Below, in pieces: positions 37,438-45,900 of a stretch of 64,000 nucleotides of DNA. The notes under the pieces were generated by a model. The model was not told the origin of the DNA, made no database searches, and saw only the letters and a list, made by a program, of their open reading frames with translations. The translations under genes were made by a program, and so were the position numbers. Numbering within the stretch: position 1 is the stretch's first letter; every line of letters starts with the position of its first letter. Source of the DNA: Bacillota bacterium (GTDB taxonomy: Bacteria; Bacillota; Clostridia; Christensenellales; Aristaeellaceae); contig JAEZQK010000060.1 of assembly GCA_023413135.1 (NCBI GenBank), positions 1-64,000 of the forward strand, in the 5' to 3' direction.

Positions 37438-40053
37438 GTGGACATCAAGGATATCCGCATCTTCAGAGGCCGCAATGTATACTGTATGCGGCCAGTTATC
37501 AAGCTGACTGTGGAGCTCACGGAAGAACAGCACGGCCCCACAAACAAGGTGGAAGGCTTCAACGACAAGCTGGTCACCCTGTTCCCCGGCCTTAAAACCC
37601 ACCGCTGCGGCATTGGGGAAGATGGCGGGTTTTTAAAGCGCCTTGCGGAAGGCACCTATCCCTGCCATGCGGCGGAGCATGCAATATTGGAATTGCAAAG
37701 CATGCTGGGCTACAATGTGGGCTACGGCATCACACGCCAGGAGGGGGACACCGCCTGCTACAATATTGTATACCGCTACCAAAACGAACAGGTGGGCGTA
37801 GCCTGCGGCAAGGCTGTGACCGGTCTTTTCAATGCGCTGTTCGAGGGCAAAAGCCCCCATTTGCAGCCCTTGTTCAAGGAGTTGCAACTCCTGGCCTCCC
37901 GCACCGACCTCGGCCCCAGCACCAAGGCCATCTATGAGGAAGCCCAAAAGCGCGGCATTCCCGTAACTCGCCTGGGCAATGACAGCCTTTTGCAGTTGGG
38001 ATATGGCAAGTATGCAAGGCGCATGGAAGCGGCTCTCACCGACAAGCCCAGCTGTATTGCCGTGAACATTGCCGGGGACAAGCATCTGACCAAGGAGCTT
38101 CTGCGCCGCCACGGCATCCCCGTGCCTGCCGGGGAGATTGCCTATTCAATAGGCAGCACCCTGCGCCATGCTGCTGAGATCGGCTATCCCGTGGTCATCA
38201 AGCCATACGACAGCAACCACGGAAACGGCGTTACGCTGAATATTGCAGGGCGGGAGGGCGTGCCCGAGGCCTTTAAGCTGGCGTTGGAGTTCAGCTCCGC
38301 CGCCGTGGTGGAAAAGCATATTACCGGGCAGGATTACCGTGTGCTGGTAGTGGGTGACAAGGTATCCGCCGTAGCCAAGCGGCAGCCGCCCCGGGTGGTG
38401 GGCGACGGCACAAGCACCGTCCGCCAGTTGGTGGATAAGGAAAACGAAAACCCCTTGCGGGGGGAAGACCATACAAAGCCCCTTACCAAAATTGATCTGG
38501 ACGATGTTGCCATCCAAACCCTTTCAGAGGCCGGGCTGAATCCGGATTCCGTTCCACCGAGGGATTCCGCCGTCTTTTTGCGCAAGAACGCCAACCTGAG
38601 CACTGGAGGCACCGCCTTATCCTGCCCGGAAGCCATCCATCCCACCAATGCCAAGCTGGCCGTCCGGGCCGCCAAGGCGCTGGGGCTGGACATCGCCGGC
38701 GTGGACATCTGTTCGCCGGACCTTGCCGTTCCCCTTGATGAAAACGGCGGCGCAGTACTGGAGGTAAACGCCGGGCCAGGGCTTAGAATGCATTTGATCC
38801 CCTCCGAAGGCCCGCCCGCCCCGGTAGCCAAGGATATCCTGGACATGCTCTTTCCCCAGGGTTCAACCTATACCGTGCCCCTCTGTGCCGTGTCGGGCAC
38901 CAATGGAAAGACTACCGTCACCAGGCTCATTGCCCATGCATTGTCGCTGGCGGGGCTGAAAGTGGGCATGACCACCACCAGCGGCGTATACCTGGGGGAT
39001 GAATGCATACTGCCCGGTGACAACACCGGGGCCGTAAGTGCCGGCATAGTACTTTCGCACCCGGAAACCGAAGCCGCCGTGCTGGAAACCGCCCGGGGAG
39101 GCATCGCGCGCCGCGGGCTGGGATATGATCTGGCGGACGTAGGTGTGATCACCAACATCAGTGAGGACCATCTGGGGCAGGATGGCATAGAAACCCTGGA
39201 GGACCTGGCCCATGTGAAATCCCTGGTGGTGGAGGCGGTGAAGCCCTGGGGAAGCGCGGTTTTAAACGCCGACGACAAAATGACGCCCTATTTTTTGAAG
39301 CGTGTGCGCTGCAATGTGCTCATGTTTTCCAGAAACCAGGACAGCGTGCTTTTGAAGGAGCACTTAAAGCAGGGCGGCAATGCCGTCTGGGCTCATCAGG
39401 GCGGGCTGTACGCCCAGTATCTTGGCAAGACCACCATCCTGTGCCGTGTGGAGGACATCCCTATTACTTTAAAAGGCATGGCCGCCTGCAATGTGGATAA
39501 TGCCTTGGCCGCAGCGGCGGCGCTGCTGGGATTAGGCATTCCGGAGAATCAAATCCGCCAGGGGCTTACATCCTTCAGTCCTGACGGGGAGGACAACCCC
39601 GGTAGGTTTAACATCTTCCAGATCGGCCATTGCAAGGTGATGCTGGACTATGGCCACAATATCGCCGGATACAGCCAGGTGATTGACTTTTTGAAAAAAC
39701 AGGACGCCAAAAGGCTGGTGGGCGTCATCGGCGTGCCCGGCGACAGGCAGGACGAGTCCGTCAAAAAGGTGGGCGCGCTGTGCGGGCAGCACTTTCAAAA
39801 GCTCATCATCAAGGAAGACGCGGATCTGCGCGGGAGAAAGCCGGGTGAGATTGCGGACCTTTTAAAACAGGCTGCCCAAAAAAGCGGAAACCCCCAGTTG
39901 GAGCTGGAGGTTTACCTAAAGGAAGAAGATGCGGTGTTCAAGGCCATCACCACGGCAAAACCCGGGGATTTCATCGCCGTGTTCTACGAGGAATACGAGC
40001 CTCTGAAAAACATGATTATGGCGCAGCACCATGGGAGAGCGGTGAGGGTATAG
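37438..40053 (+). CDS. cphA: Cyanophycin synthetase (GTG start)
   Basis: 871 residues, normal for CphA. It polymerises Asp and Arg with ATP to form cyanophycin, a nitrogen store. The N-terminal domain (to about 160) is followed by an ATP-grasp domain (about 215-475; PVVIKPYDSNHGNGVTLNI, AVLEVNAGPGLRMHL), which adds Asp, and a Mur-ligase-like domain (from about 480; P-loop SGTNGKTT, then TARGGIARRGLGYD and ISEDHLGQDG), which adds Arg. The start is GTG at 37438 with GGGAGGCG upstream. It is the last gene of the iadA-cphB-cphA set, so the cell can both build and recycle the polymer. Confidence 0.97.
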   Translation: MDIKDIRIFRGRNVYCMRPVIKLTVELTEEQHGPTNKVEGFNDKLVTLFPGLKTHRCGIGEDGGFLKRLAEGTYPCHAAEHAILELQSMLGYNVGYGITRQEGDTACYNIVYRYQNEQVGVACGKAVTGLFNALFEGKSPHLQPLFKELQLLASRTDLGPSTKAIYEEAQKRGIPVTRLGNDSLLQLGYGKYARRMEAALTDKPSCIAVNIAGDKHLTKELLRRHGIPVPAGEIAYSIGSTLRHAAEIGYPVVIKPYDSNHGNGVTLNIAGREGVPEAFKLALEFSSAAVVEKHITGQDYRVLVVGDKVSAVAKRQPPRVVGDGTSTVRQLVDKENENPLRGEDHTKPLTKIDLDDVAIQTLSEAGLNPDSVPPRDSAVFLRKNANLSTGGTALSCPEAIHPTNAKLAVRAAKALGLDIAGVDICSPDLAVPLDENGGAVLEVNAGPGLRMHLIPSEGPPAPVAKDILDMLFPQGSTYTVPLCAVSGTNGKTTVTRLIAHALSLAGLKVGMTTTSGVYLGDECILPGDNTGAVSAGIVLSHPETEAAVLETARGGIARRGLGYDLADVGVITNISEDHLGQDGIETLEDLAHVKSLVVEAVKPWGSAVLNADDKMTPYFLKRVRCNVLMFSRNQDSVLLKEHLKQGGNAVWAHQGGLYAQYLGKTTILCRVEDIPITLKGMAACNVDNALAAAAALLGLGIPENQIRQGLTSFSPDGEDNPGRFNIFQIGHCKVMLDYGHNIAGYSQVIDFLKKQDAKRLVGVIGVPGDRQDESVKKVGALCGQHFQKLIIKEDADLRGRKPGEIADLLKQAAQKSGNPQLELEVYLKEEDAVFKAITTAKPGDFIAVFYEEYEPLKNMIMAQHHGRAVRV

Positions 40054-40155
40054 TATTGTGGGCGTCGATAAATTTGCCTGTCCAATAATAGTTGCATCGG
40101 CACTTGCCCAAGGCATACTGGGAAGTAGGATTGAATGCTCTCCAGCCTGTGTATT

Positions 40156-40836
40156 TTATTTTCTTTCAAACATGCTGTGCAGGGTTTGCCCGAGTTCTTC
40201 CCGTGATATATCGCCGCCAATGTTTACCATATAGGGAGGATCAAGCCAGTATGCAACAATTCTGCTTAAGTTATGTACTATATAGATCCTTAACCCGCCT
40301 CGGTCGTATATTTCAGGCTCCCGTTCATCTTTATTTATAGCGCCGGAGAAAGCACCGCTTGATACGCTATACTTGTCGACGGAAACATTAAGCAGCCGCT
40401 GACCATTTTCATATGAGCCCAGCGCCCATCTAAAAAATTCATCCTCGACCTTGCCCTCCACTTTCTTCAGTGAAAATCCTTCAGGCCACCTGTACGGCAT
40501 CAAAGGGTACAATTCCAGTTCGGCAAGCTTTTGAAAAAAGGCATCGTTTTTGCAGGGACGTAAGTAGTTCTCACGCCCTTCCCCATTGATTTTTCCTTGA
40601 AATGTACCTTGAACATCCAGTTCTTCGTCATCCCAGCGATATAAGAAGTGCCATATATTAAAGCCCATGGCATCGATAGCAACCACAGACAACAGTATCA
40701 AAAGGAATGCACATGAAGCGATAGAAATGGGGCGGAGGCGAAAGCGTTTCTTTATGCCGGATAATCCGGATGCGTTTGCTTCCGCCGCCATGCATTCCAT
40801 TGGAAGCTTTTCTTTCATTGTCTGCTCTCGCTTCAC
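40156..40836 (-). CDS. DUF4367-type membrane-anchored protein, paralogue 1 (short form)
   Basis: 226 residues. A short cytoplasmic N-terminus, one membrane helix at about 38-58 (ASCAFLLILLSVVAIDAMGF), and an outer domain of about 165 residues with PLMPYRWPEGFSLKKVEGKV and the ending DPPYMVNIGGDISREELGQTLHSMF. This matches the DUF4367-like outer domain of Clostridia anti-sigma factors (recalled). It is the most diverged of three tandem copies. GTG 40836 aligns with the ATGs of its paralogues and shares their GGTGAC-like upstream sequence. It lacks the cytoplasmic region present in the long relative at 43202. Probably a sensor or decoy; function unknown. Confidence 0.72.
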   Translation of the reverse strand: MKREQTMKEKLPMECMAAEANASGLSGIKKRFRLRPISIASCAFLLILLSVVAIDAMGFNIWHFLYRWDDEELDVQGTFQGKINGEGRENYLRPCKNDAFFQKLAELELYPLMPYRWPEGFSLKKVEGKVEDEFFRWALGSYENGQRLLNVSVDKYSVSSGAFSGAINKDEREPEIYDRGGLRIYIVHNLSRIVAYWLDPPYMVNIGGDISREELGQTLHSMFERK

Positions 40837-40960
40837 AAGGTCACCTCGCTATTGATCAAAGCATCATTAAGGCCCGGCACAGTGGGAGGGCGGAAAGGTT
40901 GTAAATTTCCGAGTAAAAACTTACCAGATGCTGTCCATTTGGCATTCTTAACTTTTGTTT

Positions 40961-41641
40961 TTACTTTCTTTCAAACATGCTGTCGACCATTTGCCTGAGT
41001 TCCTCTCTGGACACATGCCCTGCGATATCGATTATATAGGGGGGCTCTATCCAAAACACACGAGACATGCTAAGGTTGTCCATGATATAGAAATTGATCC
41101 CTCCACGTTCGTACATATCTAGCTTGCGATCATCTTTTTGTAGGCTCCAGTTACCACCAGACCGTTCTGTAATTCTCTTAACTACCGATATTAGAAACTG
41201 CCCATCATCTCGTGTATAGATTCCCGTCGCCCACCGCATATATTCAGTTTCGATTTTGCTCTCTACACGCTCCAGCATAAGACCATCAGGTAGCCTGGAT
41301 GGCAGCAAGGGGATCATATCCATTTCTTCAAGCTTCTGAAAAAAAGCGTCATCAAGGGCCGGCTCCAAATCATTTTTATAACCGCGTCCTGTGATCTTCC
41401 CCTGTGCATCTATTCTCATCTTCATCGTATCATCATCCCAAGAAACAAAGAGACGCCACATATTCATACCCACAGCATGGAATGCAACGCCAAAAAGAAG
41501 TACCAAAAGCAGCGCACAGGCGGCAATAGCAGCAGGGCGGAGGCGAAAACGCTTCTTCACGCCGGACAATCCGGATGCGTTCGTTTCCGCCGCCATGCAT
41601 TCAATTGGAGGCTCATCTTTTCCTGCCTGCACTCGCTTCAT
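40961..41641 (-). CDS. DUF4367-type membrane-anchored protein, paralogue 2 (short form)
   Basis: 226 residues, very similar to paralogue 3: they share MWRLFVSWDD.TMKMRIDAQG and DDAFFQKLEEMDMIPLLPSR among others. Topology is one membrane helix at about 38-56 with the C-terminal domain outside. The N-terminal 35 residues (PIECMAAETNASGLSG...) are also conserved among the three copies, so they probably matter. It begins 30 bp after paralogue 3 on the same strand. It differs most in the segment after WATGIYTRDD and near the C-terminus (SRVFWIEPPYIIDIAGH). No known enzyme motifs. Confidence 0.75.
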   Translation of the reverse strand: MKRVQAGKDEPPIECMAAETNASGLSGVKKRFRLRPAAIAACALLLVLLFGVAFHAVGMNMWRLFVSWDDDTMKMRIDAQGKITGRGYKNDLEPALDDAFFQKLEEMDMIPLLPSRLPDGLMLERVESKIETEYMRWATGIYTRDDGQFLISVVKRITERSGGNWSLQKDDRKLDMYERGGINFYIMDNLSMSRVFWIEPPYIIDIAGHVSREELRQMVDSMFERK

Positions 41642-41670
41642 AAAGTTACCCCGTCATTGCCACTTTGTTT

Positions 41671-42351
41671 TCACTTACTTTCGAACATGCTGTCGATCAT
41701 ATGTTTAAGCTCGTCTCTGGACAAATGCCCGCCGATATTGAGCACATACGGGGGATCAAACCAATGTGCAACAGACCTGCCAAGATTATCCATGATATAG
41801 AAATTGATTCCACCCCGTTCATATATTTCCGGCTTGCGTTCATCCTTTTGTAAACTCCAGATAGCACCGGAATTTTCTGAAACATTCTTAACTACCGATA
41901 TCAGAAACTGCCTATCATCGCGCGTATAGATTCCCGTCGCCCACCGATTATATTCAGTTTCGATTTTGCTCTCCACCCGCTCCAGCACAAAATTATCGGG
42001 CAGTCTGGATGGCAGCAGAGGGATCATATCCATTTCCTCAAGCTTCTGAAAAAAGGCGTCGTCACTAGCTGGCTCCAAATCGTTTTTATAGCCGCGCCCC
42101 GTGATCATCCCCTGTGCGTCTATTCTCATCTTCATCGTTTCATCATCCCAAGAAACAAAGAGACGCCACATGTTATATCCAACAGCACGGAATGCAGATC
42201 CAAAAAGTAGTACCAAAAGAAGCGCACAGGCGACAAAAGTAGCAAGACGAAAGCGAAAGTGCTTCTTCTCGTCAGACAATGCGGATGATTCTATTTCCAT
42301 CGCCATGCATTCTATTGGAAGATTATCTTTTACTGCCTGTGTTCGTTTCAT
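41671..42351 (-). CDS. DUF4367-type membrane-anchored protein, paralogue 3 (short form)
   Basis: 226 residues; the first of the three tandem short forms in transcription order. It has the same layout: conserved short N-terminus, membrane helix at about 38-56 (FVACALLLVLLFGSAF), and an outer domain ending WFDPPYVLNIGGHLSRDELKHMIDSMF. Upstream is a 419-bp gap containing a family B repeat, so this trio may have its own promoter or depend on read-through from the sigma gene. Equal length and close similarity with paralogue 2 point to recent duplication. Confidence 0.75.
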   Translation of the reverse strand: MKRTQAVKDNLPIECMAMEIESSALSDEKKHFRFRLATFVACALLLVLLFGSAFRAVGYNMWRLFVSWDDETMKMRIDAQGMITGRGYKNDLEPASDDAFFQKLEEMDMIPLLPSRLPDNFVLERVESKIETEYNRWATGIYTRDDRQFLISVVKNVSENSGAIWSLQKDERKPEIYERGGINFYIMDNLGRSVAHWFDPPYVLNIGGHLSRDELKHMIDSMFESK

Positions 42352-42770
42352 AAAGTCACCATAGAACTTATATGATTTTCATTGAAAAGCTTATATTAAA
42401 TGGTTCTGATACCAAATCAAACTATAATGTATTGTAGCTGGCGCCTTTGGATGCGAATCATGCCATCTTGACGGGATAAGCGTAGAGCGGGGGCGGGCGT
42501 TCGCCATATGTATCGTATAGGCCATAGTAGCATGCTTTCTCCAGCATGCGGCGGGAGCAAGCCCCCGCCCTACCCCGAACCCATCGACGCATTTAAGTTT
42601 GGGAATAGTATGAATCCTTCTGTTCAACAGTACCGCAGCCACTTCTTGTCGTGAACAATCAAATAGCGTACAACACCCTGCCCCATGGGCCCGCCGGTTT
42701 GAACGAACGGAACCATGGGGCAAAATCAGGCCGGAGATGATTTTGGATTTTTACTAAATCGACAACTTTG
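42352..42770. repeat. 419-bp gap with dispersed repeat family B, copy 2
   Basis: From 42527 to about 42655 the minus strand matches 13710-13820 (ATACTATT, AAATGCGTCG, GGGTTCGG and the core GTAGGGCGGGGGCTTGCTCC). A GCATGCT.../AGCATGC hairpin follows the core. No gene is supported. It separates the sigma/long-form genes from the three short paralogues. Confidence 0.6.
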
Positions 42771-43199
42771 CTAATTGCAGGTTATTGTATTACTTGTTTC
42801 GCTGCAGGTTTCCGTGTCGATACCTTCATGCGCATAAAAGCCTGCCTGTGTACGATACTGCATTCCCGGTGTTCCGTAGTATGTAAAAGTATACGAGTAT
42901 GTTGATGCATTATAGGAATACTTTGACGCTACCGACTTTACTGTCGTCCACGTACCGCTTCTCAGCTCCTGTAGACGGATGTAGCTAAAGCCTAGTGTAT
43001 CGACCGGATAATTGCAATTAATAGTCGCAGCCGCATCAATCCTTCCACCGCCCTGAGGTTTAGCTATCACATTTGTGGTTCCAATCATTTCGGCTGCTTG
43101 AGGCTGGAAGATTATATCGGCGCTTGCCCAGGGTAAAAAGGTCATCATCCACAACAGACAGGCAACGAGGGCTACCAAGATACGCTTTTGGGTTTTCAT
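42771..43199 (-). CDS. Small secreted protein in the sigma-factor locus
   Basis: 142 residues. A clear signal peptide (KRILVALVACLLWMMTFLPWASA) is followed by a mature part of about 115 residues with no membrane segment, rich in Ser/Thr/Tyr and predicted beta strands (WTTVKSVASKYSYNASTYSY, then TFTYYGTPGMQYRTQAGFYA). It resembles small beta-rich exported proteins of Clostridia (DUF6147-like, by recollection only). Three cysteines occur in the mature part. GAAAGGAG lies inside the end of the upstream DUF4367 gene, 2 bp away, so the two are co-transcribed. It could be a signal, ligand or cell-surface product of the regulon. Confidence 0.72.
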   Translation of the reverse strand: MKTQKRILVALVACLLWMMTFLPWASADIIFQPQAAEMIGTTNVIAKPQGGGRIDAAATINCNYPVDTLGFSYIRLQELRSGTWTTVKSVASKYSYNASTYSYTFTYYGTPGMQYRTQAGFYAHEGIDTETCSETSNTITCN

Positions 43200-43201
43200 T
43201 T

Positions 43202-44077
43202 TTATATGCTCCTTTCAAAAATGGAATCGATCATTTGCCTAAGTTCCTCTCTGTTCACATGCCCGGTGATGCTTATTGTATAGGGGGGATCATACCAAAA
43301 CACGCGAGACCTGCTAAGGTTATCCATGATATAGAATTTGATCCCTCCCTGTTCGAATATATCCGGCTCGCGTTCATCTTTTTGCAAGCTCCAGATACCA
43401 CCGAAATTTCCTGAAATATCCAAGAATACCGATATTTGAAGTTGCATATCTCCGGATGTATAGTTGCCCACCGCCCACCGATAATCTTCCGTTTCGATTT
43501 TGCCCTCCACACGCTCCAGCCCAAAGCCATCGGGCATCCAGGATGGCAGCAAAGGAGTCATTTCCATTTCCGCAAGCTTGCGGATGAAGGCATCGTCATA
43601 AGATTGACCCAGATGGTCTTCTCGCCCTTTGATCTGCCTCTGCATCGCAATTTCCATTTTCATGGATTCATCATTCCAGTGGAAAATCATATCCCACACA
43701 TTAAATCCCACGGCGTTGATTGAAATCCCAAAAAGAAGTACTACAAACAGCACGCAGGAGACAAAGGCGGCGGGGCGAAGGAAAAAATGCCTTTTCGCAC
43801 CGGCAGATTCAATTGCTTTTGTCCCTTCCGGCCTGCCCTCTTTTTGAAGAAAGGACCGCACCCGATGAAGCGTTTCCTGCTTTCCGGGCATATCCGCCCC
43901 CTGAAGGTCCGGGTACAACGCCTTACGGCATTTTCTGATCAGTGCGGCATCCATCTCCCGGGCAGGCAGCCGCAGCTGCCCATCCAGGATCTGCGCCATC
44001 TCTTCCGTAGTAAGCTGCTCCTTTTGCAGGACCTGCCGGAGCCACTTTTTATATTCGTTCACCCGCATGCGGTTCAT
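43202..44077 (-). CDS. Putative anti-sigma factor, DUF4367 type (long form)
   Basis: 291 residues. An N-terminal cytoplasmic part of about 90 residues (EYKKWLRQVLQKEQLTTEEM, AALIRKCRKALYPDLQ) precedes one membrane helix at about 108-126 and an outer domain homologous to the three short paralogues (FIRKLAEMEMTPLLPSWMPDGF, YDPPYTISITGHVNREELRQMIDS). It starts 58 bp after the sigma-factor gene, the usual position of an anti-sigma factor. The ATG at 44077 follows GGGGGTGG and aligns with the conserved upstream sequence of the short forms. That it binds the sigma factor is inferred from order and topology; no zinc motif is present. Confidence 0.75.
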   Translation of the reverse strand: MNRMRVNEYKKWLRQVLQKEQLTTEEMAQILDGQLRLPAREMDAALIRKCRKALYPDLQGADMPGKQETLHRVRSFLQKEGRPEGTKAIESAGAKRHFFLRPAAFVSCVLFVVLLFGISINAVGFNVWDMIFHWNDESMKMEIAMQRQIKGREDHLGQSYDDAFIRKLAEMEMTPLLPSWMPDGFGLERVEGKIETEDYRWAVGNYTSGDMQLQISVFLDISGNFGGIWSLQKDEREPDIFEQGGIKFYIMDNLSRSRVFWYDPPYTISITGHVNREELRQMIDSIFERSI

Positions 44078-44134
44078 AAAACCACCCCCGGTTGCTGTGT
44101 GGTTACCCGTCAAAAGTGTACGACCAGACAAATA

Positions 44135-44677
44135 TTACAAAATGCCCGCACGTTCCTTGATTTTCCTCTTCAGACGAGTGATTCGCATCCGTAAAGCCGC
44201 TCCGGCCATTTGCATTTGGGTGGCCAACTTATCAGACGATACTTTCTCCCCGTAATATGCCTGAAGTAATCTCAGATTTTCTTTGCCTATTTCCCTTTCG
44301 ATCTCAGATAGCCCGTCATGTGACCGATTCAAAACAATTTCCAGAGGATCACTGCCAGATGCACACAAACCCTGCACTTTATGCATGACGGCTTCATCAT
44401 CGATAGAGAAAGCAATGCGCGCCCTCTCCTTTCTTGCTTTGCCTTCCCGGTCCGCAATGACTTCTTTCAAGGTTTTGATCAACCATCCTGTTATATTGGG
44501 ATGCCGAAATAATTTTTCCTTTTTCTTGCACAGAAGCAGGTAGACCTCTTGAATATCGTCAGGCAGAAAGACAATATCCTTAGGATTTGTTTTGAGCAGA
44601 TAACGGAGCCCTACCACATAAAGATCGTCGTAGTTCTCCTCACAAATCGTTTCTACCCAGAGATCCACATCATACAT
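44135..44677 (-). CDS. ECF-type sigma factor
   Basis: 180 residues with regions 2 and 4 only. Region 2: NYDDLYVVGLRYLLKTNPKD, DDIQEVYLLLCKKKEKLF and ITGWLIKTLKEVIADREGKARKERAR. Region 4: IGKENLRLLQAYYGEKVSSD, the HTH KLATQMQMAGAALRMRITRLKRKI. GGAGG lies 6 nt before the ATG. It heads the locus with the DUF4367 long form, the secreted protein and the three short paralogues. It is not close to the other ECF factor at 2196. Its stimulus and regulon are unknown. Confidence 0.85.
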   Translation of the reverse strand: MYDVDLWVETICEENYDDLYVVGLRYLLKTNPKDIVFLPDDIQEVYLLLCKKKEKLFRHPNITGWLIKTLKEVIADREGKARKERARIAFSIDDEAVMHKVQGLCASGSDPLEIVLNRSHDGLSEIEREIGKENLRLLQAYYGEKVSSDKLATQMQMAGAALRMRITRLKRKIKERAGIL

Positions 44678-44710
44678 AATCCGCCTCCGGGGTCGTCACC
44701 ATACTCCTAT

Positions 44711-44738
44711 ATTCTACATGAAATTACCAAAAATGCAA
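44711..44738 (-). promoter_or_regulatory. Promoter of the sigma/DUF4367 locus
   Basis: Minus strand: TTGCAT (44733-44738), 16-nt spacer, TAGAAT (44711-44716), about 35 nt before the sigma start. This is a housekeeping-type promoter; self-control by the ECF factor is not excluded. Confidence 0.55.
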
Positions 44739-44886
44739 AACCTTTTTTTCGGACCAGTTCAGCCGTTACAAAACATTCATTGATTTGGTGAAAAACTAAA
44801 CAAAGCGGGATCAGCGTTTTTGAGGTGCGCAAACCAATTCTCGTGTTATAATAAATTATGAAGTATTGCGAAAGGGGGACGCACCT

Positions 44887-45150
44887 ATGACCTTGCGGGA
44901 CGAATTGACCCGACTTCACTCCGCCGAACATAACCGCGATCAGCGCGCCACCCAGACCTTCGCGACGATCAAGAACCGGCTGCGCATATATGCGCAGCAA
45001 GGGTGCCGGGAGATGACGTTTGACGCCGCCCATCCCATAGGCATTCCTGCGCTTAAAGATGCCGCCGTCCGAAAGGCTGTGGCGGATATGCTCCGTCACG
45101 GCGGCCTGACGGTGATCGAAAAGTACTACGCCATCAAGGTGAAGTGGTAG
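44887..45150 (+). CDS. Hypothetical small protein
   Basis: 87 residues, not recognised. It is soluble and charged, with a helical N-terminus (TLRDELTRLHSAEHNRDQRATQ) and a C-terminal part with KDAAVRKAVADMLRHGG and EKYYAIKVKW that could form a small alpha/beta domain. AAAGGGGG at 44871-44878 supports the ATG at 44887; an extended -10 (TGTTATAAT, 44844-44852) lies upstream, and a strong terminator follows, so it is a real single-gene unit. Confidence 0.7.
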   Translation: MTLRDELTRLHSAEHNRDQRATQTFATIKNRLRIYAQQGCREMTFDAAHPIGIPALKDAAVRKAVADMLRHGGLTVIEKYYAIKVKW

Positions 45151-45161
45151 CGTTCATATTG

Positions 45162-45196
45162 AAAGCCCGGAGGCGCTGTGTCCTCCGGGCTTCCTT
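45162..45196 (+). terminator. Intrinsic terminator, probably bidirectional
   Basis: AAGCCCGGAGG / CCTCCGGGCTT stem, then CCTT. It lies between the convergent genes ending at 45150 and 45214 and could serve both. Confidence 0.75.
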
Positions 45197-45213
45197 AATA
45201 TGCCATGCAAGGT

Positions 45214-45786
45214 TTATTCCTGCTCTGCACCCATGATTTCAAACGTGGAAATGATGTGGCGCAGCCGTCCGCCGAAGCCTTCCGCCGCGGTGAGCGGATA
45301 CGCTGCAGTGATATAGTATTGTCCTTCCTCCGCCTCGACAATGTACGTGTCCTGGATGGATTCGACGTTGACACCGTGGAATCCGAAAGACCGGTACGCG
45401 GGGAACAATTCATTGGTATCTACCGCGGTCACCGTATAGCCATTTTCCTGAAGCGACTTTTCCGCATCCCGGCCCGCGTCCTCCAGGGTGTAGTCTAATT
45501 GGGAAGAATATCGGATGGACAGGTACACGCCTTCCACCGCATCGGGGCTTGCGGGGCGGAAGACATCGCTGTATTCCTCCTCCTGGGCAGAGGCAAAAGC
45601 AAACATGCCGGCATCGTACCACAGCCTGTATCCCTGTTCGCTTTCAAACAGCGTCAATGTGATTGTTTCAGGCATGCCCTCCAGATAAATGGTGCCTTCC
45701 TTGGTCTCCGGCGCTGTTTCCGAAAGTGCGCCAAGCATGGGGAAAAGCGCCAGCATCATCGCCAGGATTACCGAGAACCGTTTCAT
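45214..45786 (-). CDS. Secreted hypothetical protein
   Basis: 190 residues. N-terminal signal peptide (KRFSVILAMMLALFPMLGALS), no lipobox cysteine, no further membrane segment. The mature part is acidic and mixed alpha/beta (TIYLEGMPETITLTLFESEQ, GVYLSIRYSSQLDYTLEDAG), ending in a helix RLRHIISTFEIM. GGAGAGG precedes the ATG. Not recognised as a named family; the short repeated-strand pattern resembles small exported lipoprotein-like domains. It is a single gene. Confidence 0.75.
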   Translation of the reverse strand: MKRFSVILAMMLALFPMLGALSETAPETKEGTIYLEGMPETITLTLFESEQGYRLWYDAGMFAFASAQEEEYSDVFRPASPDAVEGVYLSIRYSSQLDYTLEDAGRDAEKSLQENGYTVTAVDTNELFPAYRSFGFHGVNVESIQDTYIVEAEEGQYYITAAYPLTAAEGFGGRLRHIISTFEIMGAEQE

Positions 45787-45900
45787 AAAAAATCCTCTCC
45801 TTTTGCAAAGGGTTACACTTTATAGACGTTTGTACAATGGAAAAGTTTCCGCTGCGGGTCAATGTTTACAAAATAGCAAGATACCTGCCGGATATTTTAT

